Shown here in pieces: positions 1 through 5,647 of a stretch of 8,914 nt of DNA. The notes below the pieces were generated by a model. That model did no database searches, had not been told where the DNA came from, and saw nothing but the letters and a program-made list of their open reading frames with translations. Positions within the stretch are counted from its first letter, which is position 1; each line of letters starts with the position of its first letter. A program made the position numbers and the translations under genes. Origin of the DNA: Hydrogenophilales bacterium RIFOXYD1_FULL_62_11 (GTDB taxonomy: Bacteria; Pseudomonadota; Gammaproteobacteria; Burkholderiales; Thiobacillaceae). The stretch spans positions 1 to 8,914 of the forward strand of contig MGZO01000078.1 in the NCBI GenBank assembly GCA_001802655.1, written 5' to 3'.

Positions 1-151
1 GCGACACCATCGCGCCCATCATGGTGATTTCGCCATGGGCAAAATTGATCAGTTCAAGAATGCCGTACACCATGGTGTAGCCCAGCGCGACCAGTGCGTA
101 GACGCTGCCCAGCACCAGGCCGTTGATGAGTTGCTGCAGGAATATATCCAT
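1..151 (-). CDS. livH: Branched-chain amino acid ABC transporter permease, LivH type (N-terminal fragment)
   Basis: This is the first 50 codons of a gene that runs off the left edge of the window, read from an ATG at 151-149. The peptide begins MDIFLQQLINGLVLGSVYAL and continues with a hydrophobic stretch, then GYTMVYGILELINFAHGE, a signature typical of the N-terminus of LivH-family inner-membrane permeases. In that family LivH pairs with LivM, the ATPases LivG and LivF and a periplasmic binding protein to import leucine, isoleucine, valine or related substrates such as urea or amides. Only the first membrane segment (about residues 8-30) is visible, so substrate cannot be judged. The gene is divergent from argS. 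The sequence before the ATG (AAGACTC) gives only a weak ribosome binding site. Confidence 0.88.
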   Translation of the reverse strand, partial: MDIFLQQLINGLVLGSVYALVALGYTMVYGILELINFAHGEITMMGAMVS

Positions 152-452
152 GAGTCTTATATGAAGTCTGCTTCTCGCTGTCGCCCGGGCCAGTGCAAGG
201 ACTGCATCCAGTCAGCCGCGACAGCCGGGTGCGATTTTAGATCGTCCGACGGCGTCGTGGACGGGTTAACGCGCCTGTATCGGGCGGAATGTAGCATACG
301 GGCAGCCCAATGCGGCGCGGGCTGACGCGTGTCGAAGCAGCGGATGAAGGACCCGGCCTGTGTGCGGTTGGGCACCCGCGCCCGTATGACGCAGCGTTAT
401 AATCCCGCTTCTCATTCGCAAACCCGAGGCGACGTAACGCGTCTCCGTCCGC
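152..452. other. Divergent intergenic region between livH and argS
   Basis: This 301-bp non-coding stretch separates two divergent genes and must carry the promoters of both. Facing argS there is a perfect TATAAT at 398-403. Facing livH, a TAAAAT on the minus strand (complement of 234-239) is a possible -10, but no convincing -35 lies at the right distance, so I do not call it. I see no tRNA, terminator hairpin or long repeat. Short open frames crossing the region have no recognisable protein features. Confidence 0.6.
398..403 (+). promoter_or_regulatory. Candidate sigma-70 -10 box for the argS operon
   Basis: A perfect TATAAT lies 49 bp before the argS start codon, which would put the transcript start near 410 and leave a leader of roughly 43 nt. 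No good -35 is seen at 16-18 bp spacing (the region around 375-380 is CCCGCG). The nearest TTG-containing hexamer, TTGGGC at 368-373, is 24 bp away, which is too far. The call rests on the -10 and its position only. Confidence 0.45.
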
Positions 453-2126
453 ATGTCCCACCGCTTTTCGCTCAAAGACTCACTCGTTTCCCTGCTGCAG
501 GACGCCCTCGCCGAGGTGGCACCCGACACCGTGCTTAGCCTCGAACTCGAACGCCCGAAAAACGCCGCTCATGGTGATTTTTCCAGCAATGCCGCGATGC
601 AGCTGGCGCGGCCGCTGAAGCGCAATCCGCGTGAACTGGCGCAACTGATTCTGAATGCGCTGCCTGCTTCGCCCTTGGTTGCCAAAGCCGACATTGCGGG
701 GGCCGGCTTCATCAATTTCTACCTCACCCCGGCTGCCTGGCATGGCATCGTGCCGACGATCCGTGCGGCAGGGGCAGGCTTTGGTCGTGGCGACGCAGGC
801 GTGGGGCACAAGGCGCTGGTCGAGTTCGTTTCTGCCAATCCGACCGGGCCGCTGCATGTGGGCCACGGCCGCCAGGCTGCGCTCGGCGATGCACTGTGCA
901 ATCTGTTCGAGGCGCAGGGCTGGGAGGTGTGCCGCGAGTTTTATTACAACGACGCTGGCGTGCAGATTCAAACCTTGACCAACAGCGTGCAGGCACGCGC
1001 ACGCGGCGTGAATCCGGGCGATGCCGGCTGGCCGGAGTCGGCCTACAACGGCGACTACATCGCCGACATCGCCGCAGATTTTCTGGCGAAGAAGACCGTG
1101 CATGCCGACGACCGTGAATTTACCGCGTCGGGCGATGTCAACGATCCGGATTCGATCCGCCAGTTTGCGGTGGCGTACTTGCGGCATGAGCAGGATCTGG
1201 ATTTGCAGGCGTTTGCGGTGCGCTTCGACCACTATTATCTGGAGTCGAGCCTGTACACCAGCGGCCGCGTCGAAGCCACGGTCAACAAGCTGATCGCCGC
1301 CGGCAAGACCTACGAGCAGGATGGCGCACTGTGGCTGCGCACCACCGACTACGGCGACGACAAAGACCGCGTGATGAAAAAGTCCGACGGCACTTACACT
1401 TATTTCGTGCCGGACGTGGCCTATCACCTGGCCAAATGGGAACGTGGCTACACCCGTGCGATCAACATCCAGGGCACCGACCACCACGGCACCATTGCGC
1501 GCGTGCGTGCGGGCTTGCAGGCGGTTGGCGAAGGCATTCCCGCGGGCTATCCCGACTACCTGCTGCACACCATGATCCGTGTAATGCGCGGCGGCGAGGA
1601 AGTGAAAATTTCCAAGCGCGCGGGCAGCTACGTCACCCTGCGCGACCTCATCGACTGGACCAGCAAGGACGCGGTGCGCTTCTTTCTGCTCAGCCGCAAG
1701 GCCGACACCGAATACAGCTTCGATGTCGATCTGGCGGTTGCCAAAAACAATGACAATCCGGTGTTCTACGTGCAATACGCCCACGCGCGGATCTGCCGGG
1801 TGTTCGAAGAGTGGGGAGGCGATACGGCCACGCTCGCCAGCGCCGATCTCGCGCCGCTTGCGAGCAGCCACGAACTGGCGTTGATGCAGCGTCTGGCCGA
1901 ATACCCCGAAACCGTTGCCACGGCTGCGCGCGAACTCGCTCCGCATCTGCTGGTCCATTACCTGCAAACGCTGGCGGGTGATTTCCACGCCTGGTACAAC
2001 GCCGATAAATTCCTGGTAGACGATGCCGCGACCAGGCTGGCCCGGCTGGCGTTGGCGGATGCCGCCCGTATCACGATTGTCAACGGGCTGGCCTTGTTGG
2101 GCGTATCTGCCCCGGAGAAAATGTAA
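453..2126 (+). CDS. argS: Arginyl-tRNA synthetase
   Basis: This class I aminoacyl-tRNA synthetase charges tRNA-Arg with arginine in the cytoplasm and is essential for translation. The 557-residue length is normal for the family. The N-terminal additional domain covers about residues 1-110 (note NAAHGDFSSN at 37-46). The HIGH-type ATP motif is HVGH at 135-138, inside FVSANPTGPLHVGHGR. The KMSKS-type loop reads KISKR at 385-389, followed by AGSYVTLRDLID. A helical anticodon-binding domain (about 430-557) ends in the family-typical GVSAPEKM. The ATG at 453 gives a full-length N-terminus, although no good Shine-Dalgarno sequence lies directly before it. It is the first gene of a five-gene co-directional cluster, and the SPOR gene starts 2 bp after its stop. 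The isoleucine in place of the usual methionine in the second signature is a mild variation and should not affect activity. Confidence 0.97.
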   Translation: MSHRFSLKDSLVSLLQDALAEVAPDTVLSLELERPKNAAHGDFSSNAAMQLARPLKRNPRELAQLILNALPASPLVAKADIAGAGFINFYLTPAAWHGIVPTIRAAGAGFGRGDAGVGHKALVEFVSANPTGPLHVGHGRQAALGDALCNLFEAQGWEVCREFYYNDAGVQIQTLTNSVQARARGVNPGDAGWPESAYNGDYIADIAADFLAKKTVHADDREFTASGDVNDPDSIRQFAVAYLRHEQDLDLQAFAVRFDHYYLESSLYTSGRVEATVNKLIAAGKTYEQDGALWLRTTDYGDDKDRVMKKSDGTYTYFVPDVAYHLAKWERGYTRAINIQGTDHHGTIARVRAGLQAVGEGIPAGYPDYLLHTMIRVMRGGEEVKISKRAGSYVTLRDLIDWTSKDAVRFFLLSRKADTEYSFDVDLAVAKNNDNPVFYVQYAHARICRVFEEWGGDTATLASADLAPLASSHELALMQRLAEYPETVATAARELAPHLLVHYLQTLAGDFHAWYNADKFLVDDAATRLARLALADAARITIVNGLALLGVSAPEKM

Positions 2127-2128
2127 AC

Positions 2129-2701
2129 ATGGCAAGATCTGCACCCAATAAATCCAGACGTTCTGGCGGCAGCCCGGTATTTACCGGGGTTCTGATCGGT
2201 GTCAGTGTCGGCGCAGTGCTCGCCGTCGGCGTGGCCTTGTGGGTCACGGGCAACAATCCATTCAAATCCGCCCCGTCCAGCCCGGAAGCGACGCCCACTT
2301 CGCCCGCCGCAGTAGAAGTTGCGCCTTCCGCTACCCCCGAGACTGCGGCCACGCCTGAAACCGCTCCGAGCTTCGATTTCTACAAAGTGTTGCCGGGCGA
2401 TGCACCCAGCGAATTGCCGCAGCCGCCTGTCACAACGCGTGCCGTCACCTTGTATTACCTGCAGGCGGGTGCCTTCCAGAATGCGGATGATGCAGACAAC
2501 CTGAAAGCCCAGCTGGCAATGCTGGGCGTCGAGGCCGAAATCCAGACCACCGAAGTTGCCGACAAGGGCATGTTCCATCGTGTGCGCGTTGGGCCGTTCC
2601 ACGTCATTGATGAAGTTGATTCCACCCGCAGTCTGCTGACGCAGAACAATATCCCCTCCACGCTGGTCAAAGAAACCCCCGTTACTCAGGAGAAGCCTTG
2701 A
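2129..2701 (+). CDS. SPOR-domain membrane protein, FtsN-like
   Basis: This 190-residue protein has the layout of an FtsN-like cell-division or envelope protein: a short basic cytoplasmic tail (residues 1-15), one transmembrane helix (about 17-40), a Pro/Ala/Thr/Glu-rich periplasmic linker (about 48-80), a short FDFYKVLPGD motif (82-91) and a C-terminal SPOR domain (about 106-182). In the SPOR domain, YYLQAGAFQNADDADNLKAQ and, further on, RVRVGPF are typical. SPOR domains bind septal peptidoglycan strands stripped of stem peptides. It is joined to argS by a 2-bp gap with a GGAG ribosome site at 2114-2117 inside argS, and its TGA stop overlaps the dsbA ATG by one base. Betaproteobacteria often carry such a gene between argS and dsbA. 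Whether it is the main FtsN or an accessory SPOR protein cannot be decided from sequence, so I give no symbol. Confidence 0.88.
   Translation: MARSAPNKSRRSGGSPVFTGVLIGVSVGAVLAVGVALWVTGNNPFKSAPSSPEATPTSPAAVEVAPSATPETAATPETAPSFDFYKVLPGDAPSELPQPPVTTRAVTLYYLQAGAFQNADDADNLKAQLAMLGVEAEIQTTEVADKGMFHRVRVGPFHVIDEVDSTRSLLTQNNIPSTLVKETPVTQEKP
2688..2692 (+). promoter_or_regulatory. Ribosome binding site deciding the dsbA start
   Basis: AGGAG sits 8 nt before the ATG at 2701, an ideal distance. It sits only 5 nt before an in-frame TTG at 2698, so the ATG is the better start. The site lies inside the end of the SPOR gene, which suggests coupled translation. Confidence 0.7.
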
Positions 2702-3366
2702 TGTTTGCCCGCACTCTGGCGTTATGCGCCGCCGCTGTATTGTCCGTTTCAGCTCTGTTGCAGCCTGCCCTGGCCGCTCCGGACGCAGCGTTTGAAGGCC
2801 ACGATTACGTCGCGGTGAAATCCTCGCAGCCGCTTGCAACCGGCAATAAAATCGAAGTGCTGGAGTTTTTCTGGTATCGCTGTCCGCACTGCTTTCAGCT
2901 TGAGCCCAGCCTGCACACCTGGCTGAAAACCCTGCCCAGGGATGCGCAGATTCGCCGTGTGCCTGCGGTGTTTCGCGACGACTGGATGCCTGCCGCCAAA
3001 CTGTTTTATACCCTGGAGCAGATGGGGCAAATCGCACGCCTGAACAGCAAGGTGTTCGATGCCTACAACATCGAGCGAATCAACCTCGACGACCCGGCAG
3101 TGCTGGGTCCCTGGATCGCCAGGCAAGGGGTGGACCGCAAGAAGTTCGAGGCGATCTATCAATCGTTCTCCACTCAGTCCAAAGCCATGCAGGGTGGTCG
3201 CCTGGCAACGGCCTATGGCATTACCGGCGTGCCGACTTTCATTATCGACGGCAAGTATTTGACCGCGCAGTCGATGACGCAAACCGAAACCCGTTTGTAC
3301 GAGGTGCTCGACCAGCTCATCGTCAAGGCACGCGCCGAGCGCCGCAGCAAAAAACCTGCAAAGTAA
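2701..3366 (+). CDS. dsbA: Thiol:disulfide interchange protein, DsbA-like
   Basis: This 221-residue periplasmic thioredoxin-fold oxidase introduces disulfide bonds into exported proteins and is normally re-oxidised by DsbB. A signal peptide spans about residues 1-25, with likely cleavage after ALA in QPALA-APD. The mature part has the DsbA active site CPHC at 61-64 in EFFWYRCPHCFQLEP, a helical insertion at about 80-165, and the cis-proline loop GVPT at 176-179 followed by FIIDGKY. Length matches the family. The C-terminus is lysine- and arginine-rich (KARAERRSKKPAK). It overlaps the upstream stop by one base (TGATG) and lies 5 bp before the SDR gene. No dsbB lies in the window. The CPHC dipeptide favours an oxidase over a DsbC/G isomerase. 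Confidence 0.95.
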   Translation: MFARTLALCAAAVLSVSALLQPALAAPDAAFEGHDYVAVKSSQPLATGNKIEVLEFFWYRCPHCFQLEPSLHTWLKTLPRDAQIRRVPAVFRDDWMPAAKLFYTLEQMGQIARLNSKVFDAYNIERINLDDPAVLGPWIARQGVDRKKFEAIYQSFSTQSKAMQGGRLATAYGITGVPTFIIDGKYLTAQSMTQTETRLYEVLDQLIVKARAERRSKKPAK

Positions 3367-3371
3367 ATCTG

Positions 3372-4151
3372 TTGCCAGAACATCGCCTCAAGGTCTTCAT
3401 CACCGGCGCCAGTTCCGGGCTTGGCGCGGCGCTGGCACGACACTACGGCGCGCAGGGCGCGCAACTTGGCCTGGTTGGCCGAAAAACTGACGCGCTTGCC
3501 GCTGTTGCGCACGGCCTCGATGCCCGCACCTTCCGTGCCGATGTTCGCGATGCCGCCGCCATGCAGGCGGCGGCAACCGGGTTCCTCGACGCCATCGGCA
3601 CACCCGATATCATTATCGCCGCAGCGGGCATCAGCGTCGGCACACTGACCGAAGAGGCCGCCGATGCCGAGGTGTTTCGCGCCGTAATGGATGCCAATGT
3701 GCTGGGGCTGGTGCATACCTTTGCGCCGTTTATTGCCTCGATGCAGGCGGCGCGGCTGCCAACCGGCGGGGTGCTGTGCGGCATCAGCAGTGTGGCGGGG
3801 GTGCGGGGGCTGCCGGGTGGCAGCGCGTATTCGGCGTCGAAAGCCGCTGCCACGGTGTATCTCGAAGCCTTGCGGCTGGAACTGAAGCGCCACGGTATCG
3901 CCGTCGTGACCGTGGCCCCGGGCTATATCGACACCCCGATGACCCAAATCAACCCTTACCCCATGCCGTTCAAGATGAGCGCTGCGACTGCCGCCGCCAA
4001 AGTCGCACGATGCATTGCCAGACGCCGACCGCACAGCGTGATTCCCTGGCAAATGGCCGGGGTCGCGCAGGTGCTGAAATGGCTGCCGGTTCGGGTCTAT
4101 GATGCATTATTCGAAAATGCGCCGCGCAAGCCGCGAGGCCTGCCAACCTGA
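3372..4151 (+). CDS. Short-chain dehydrogenase/reductase (SDR) family oxidoreductase
   Basis: This is a classical SDR of about 259 residues with a Rossmann fold that binds NAD(P)H. The cofactor motif TGASSGLG is at 11-18 and an AAAG at 83-86 replaces the usual NNAG. The catalytic residues are N109, S140, Y153 and K157 (YSASK at 153-157), followed by the APGYIDTPM loop at 182-190. An arginine at 37 after the second strand (GRK) suggests NADP(H), which is an inference. Substrate is unknown. The start is the TTG at 3372: it gives a normal SDR N-terminus, 10 residues before the TGxxxGxG motif, and no ATG or GTG lies in frame nearby upstream. The ribosome site is weak. It follows dsbA by 5 bp in the same unit, as seen in other betaproteobacteria, but it has no cysteine pair or signal peptide linking it to disulfide chemistry. 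Confidence 0.92.
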   Translation: MPEHRLKVFITGASSGLGAALARHYGAQGAQLGLVGRKTDALAAVAHGLDARTFRADVRDAAAMQAAATGFLDAIGTPDIIIAAAGISVGTLTEEAADAEVFRAVMDANVLGLVHTFAPFIASMQAARLPTGGVLCGISSVAGVRGLPGGSAYSASKAAATVYLEALRLELKRHGIAVVTVAPGYIDTPMTQINPYPMPFKMSAATAAAKVARCIARRRPHSVIPWQMAGVAQVLKWLPVRVYDALFENAPRKPRGLPT

Positions 4152-4173
4152 ACGCGCCATAACAACGACAACC

Positions 4174-4177
4174 GGAG
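4174..4177 (+). promoter_or_regulatory. Ribosome binding site deciding the response-regulator start
   Basis: GGAG lies 5 nt before the ATG at 4183. The same reading frame stays open upstream into the SDR gene from an ATG at 4099, but the receiver-domain start and this site show 4183 is the real start. The extra upstream residues are an artefact. Confidence 0.75.
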
Positions 4178-4182
4178 ATGTG

Positions 4183-4815
4183 ATGCCCAGTCCATTGAAT
4201 ATCATCCTGATCGACGACCACCCGCTGCTACGCATGGGCGTGGCAGGTTACATCCAGCAAGAGCCCGACCTCAAGCTGATTGCACAACATGCCAACGCTG
4301 CCGAATTGCGCGCCTGGCTGGAAGCGGGCAACCGCGCCGATGCGGCCCTGCTGGACCGTTCGCTGCCTGACGCCGACGGCCTGGATCTGGTGTCCGAGCT
4401 GCGCGACCTCGGCATCAAGGTCATCATGCTCACCATTGCCGACTCCGACGAAGAGATTTCCGAAGCCATTTCATCCGGCGTCGATGGCTATGTCGTCAAG
4501 TCCAGCGAGCCGGACCGGGTGCTCGCCGCGATCCGCAGCGTATGCGAAGGCCAGAGCAGCTTCCCGCTCGCCATCATGCAGAAAATGGCGCGCGGCGAAC
4601 TCAACTCCAACGCCCTGGCCGCGCTCACTGCACGCGAAATGGACATCGTCAATTATGTGAAGGAAGGCCTGTCCAACAAGGTCATCGCCTACAAGCTGAC
4701 CCTGTCGGAAAACACGGTGCGCAATCACCTGCGCAACATCATGGAAAAACTCGGTTTGAAGAACCGGGTCCAGGTCGCCACCCTGGCGCTGAAGGAAGAC
4801 CACAAGCGGCATTGA
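4183..4815 (+). CDS. Two-component response regulator, NarL/FixJ (LuxR-HTH) family
   Basis: This 210-residue protein joins an N-terminal receiver domain to a C-terminal LuxR-type helix-turn-helix. In the receiver, ILIDDH supplies the acidic pair D11/D12, D58 in LLDRSLPDADG is the likely phospho-acceptor, T84 (MLTIADSDE) is the switch threonine and K106 (VVKSSEP) is the conserved lysine, so all key residues are present. The DNA-binding domain spans about 146-205, with LTAREMDIVNYVKEGLSNK followed by ENTVRNHLRNIMEKLGLKNR. Such proteins usually bind DNA as dimers after phosphorylation by a partner histidine kinase. No kinase lies in the window, so the signal and targets are unknown. It follows the SDR by 31 bp and is the last gene before a strong terminator, so it probably shares the argS transcript, possibly with a promoter of its own inside the SDR gene. 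It lacks the AAA+ domain needed to activate sigma-54 promoters. Confidence 0.93.
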   Translation: MPSPLNIILIDDHPLLRMGVAGYIQQEPDLKLIAQHANAAELRAWLEAGNRADAALLDRSLPDADGLDLVSELRDLGIKVIMLTIADSDEEISEAISSGVDGYVVKSSEPDRVLAAIRSVCEGQSSFPLAIMQKMARGELNSNALAALTAREMDIVNYVKEGLSNKVIAYKLTLSENTVRNHLRNIMEKLGLKNRVQVATLALKEDHKRH

Positions 4816-4834
4816 GCAGATTGCTTCAAACAAG

Positions 4835-4861
4835 AACGGCGGCCCTCGGGCCGCCGTTTTT
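4835..4861 (+). terminator. Intrinsic terminator of the argS operon
   Basis: A perfect 10-bp GC-rich stem (AACGGCGGCC at 4835-4844 with GGCCGCCGTT at 4849-4858) closes a CTCG tetraloop and runs into a T-tract at 4857-4861. It begins 20 bp after the response-regulator stop. On the other strand the stem is followed by TTCTTGTTT, so it may also stop the convergent PEP-CTERM transcript, less efficiently. Confidence 0.9.
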
Positions 4862-4878
4862 ATGAATGCCGCAGGCTG

Positions 4879-5466
4879 TCAGCGGACGCGACGGCGAACC
4901 GAAAAGCCAATCAGGCCGAGGCCGGCCAGCATCAGTGCGTAGGTTTCGGGTTCAGGCACAGCGGTCACGCTGACGTTGTCCAGCATCAGCCCCATGTTGT
5001 CTGCTCCGGCATGGTCGAACGAGAGATTTGATGACATCTCACCCAGCACGGTGATGGAGCGGGTGAACTGCTGCCAGCCTGCGTTGGGTGCAAGGGTGAA
5101 GGTTTCGCTGAAATTGCCGAGGGATACGTTGACACTGTTGGTGTCCCCAAGCTTCGAGCTGCCGAGGTCAAACGAGAGCAGGTAGGTGACGCCGGGATTC
5201 AGCGAAAAGGCGGTGTGGGTTGTGATCTTGCCTGCATTGCGGGTACTGCCGTCGAGGTCGAGGTAGTTGCCGTTGCCAGGATAAAAATCAAAATAACCGG
5301 TGCCGATCACGTCGATGCTGCCATTGCTGACCGTCCAGTTGGTCAGCGAGGCATTCAGCGCGCGGTTTTCGGCATTGAAGTTGTCTTCGAAAAGAAGACT
5401 CGCGTGAGCACTGGCGGAGGCGGCCATTGCGCTGGTTAACATCAGGGACAGCAGTATTTTTTTCAT
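4879..5466 (-). CDS. PEP-CTERM sorting domain-containing secreted protein
   Basis: This 195-residue exported protein has an N-terminal signal peptide (MKKILLSLML..., about residues 1-22, ASA-HAS) and a C-terminal PEP-CTERM tail: VPEPETYALMLAGLGLIGF at 170-188, then RRRVR at the end. In known systems this tail is recognised and processed by exosortase (EpsH/XrtA), linked to exopolysaccharide export and flocs or biofilm. The middle (about 24-168) is rich in Ser/Thr/Asn/Gly and beta-strand patterns, such as NWTVSNGSIDVIG, NYLDLDGS and a late LMLDNVSVTAV. It resembles the jelly-roll, carbohydrate-binding-like choice-of-anchor/DUF642 group; that assignment is tentative. The start is the ATG at 5466-5464, because the signal peptide begins there and GGAA lies 5 nt upstream; the open frame continues to 5544 but is not part of the protein. 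No exosortase lies in the window. It is preceded by a sigma-54-type promoter. Confidence 0.93.
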   Translation of the reverse strand: MKKILLSLMLTSAMAASASAHASLLFEDNFNAENRALNASLTNWTVSNGSIDVIGTGYFDFYPGNGNYLDLDGSTRNAGKITTHTAFSLNPGVTYLLSFDLGSSKLGDTNSVNVSLGNFSETFTLAPNAGWQQFTRSITVLGEMSSNLSFDHAGADNMGLMLDNVSVTAVPEPETYALMLAGLGLIGFSVRRRVR

Positions 5467-5550
5467 GGTTGTTCCAATGGATTTGAATTTAGGCAAGCTG
5501 GAGCGGATTTCGGGCGGATTGCCTGAAATGCGCTCACGACCCAAAAGATA

Positions 5551-5567
5551 AGCAATTTAAGTGCCAA
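5551..5567 (-). promoter_or_regulatory. Sigma-54 (RpoN) promoter of the PEP-CTERM gene
   Basis: On the minus strand the sequence is T-TGGCAC-TTAAA-TTGCT, matching the sigma-54 consensus TGGCAC-N5-TTGCW with the invariant GG and GC exactly 10 bp apart. The -24 element is the complement of 5561-5566 and the -12 element that of 5551-5555. Transcription would start near 5540, giving a leader of about 74 nt before the ATG at 5466. Other PEP-CTERM genes are known to depend on RpoN and the PrsK/PrsR two-component pair. No enhancer-binding protein is encoded in this window. Confidence 0.75.
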
Positions 5568-5591
5568 GGGCTGGCGGATGCATGCCAGCCC
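5568..5591. repeat. Perfect inverted repeat next to the sigma-54 promoter
   Basis: GGGCTGGC at 5568-5575 and GCCAGCCC at 5584-5591 are perfect 8-bp inverted arms around an 8-bp spacer that itself contains ATGCAT. The repeat abuts the -24 box. It has no T-tract on either side, so it is unlikely to be a terminator. It could be a protein binding site acting on the PEP-CTERM promoter, or a mere hairpin after glmS. Confidence 0.55.
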
Positions 5592-5601
5592 GGCCACAAT
5601 G

Positions 5602-5630
5602 AAAACGGCGTCGCCGAATGGGCGACGCCG
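5602..5630 (-). terminator. Intrinsic terminator of glmU-glmS
   Basis: On the minus strand a perfect 10-bp stem (CGGCGTCGCC, complement of 5621-5630, with GGCGACGCCG, complement of 5606-5615) closes a 5-nt loop and is followed by TTTT (complement of 5602-5605). It starts 17 bp after the glmS stop and separates glmS from the PEP-CTERM gene on the same strand. Confidence 0.85.
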
Positions 5631-5647
5631 GGTCGGTGAAGTCCGGT

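Noticed and set aside
426..445. A weak hairpin in the argS leader (GAGGCG with CGTCTC-type arm)
   Set aside because: It has only six pairs including a G-T wobble around an 8-nt loop, with no T-tract or leader peptide, so it is not enough for an attenuator or riboswitch.
480..2144. A 554-codon open frame on the minus strand opposite argS
   Set aside because: It is antisense to an unmistakable argS. Long mirror frames are expected from codon bias in GC-rich genes, and the translation shows no recognisable domain.
1958..3037. A 359-codon minus-strand frame spanning argS, the SPOR gene and dsbA
   Set aside because: It crosses three well-supported genes on the opposite strand and has no protein features.
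5467..5544. Upstream extension of the PEP-CTERM reading frame
   Set aside because: The added residues would precede a standard signal peptide and fall in the leader downstream of the sigma-54 promoter; the ATG at 5466 has its own ribosome site.
4183..5567. Direct control of the PEP-CTERM promoter by the neighbouring response regulator
   Set aside because: The regulator is NarL/FixJ type without an AAA+ domain, so it cannot open a sigma-54 promoter. Indirect control is possible but has no support in the sequence.
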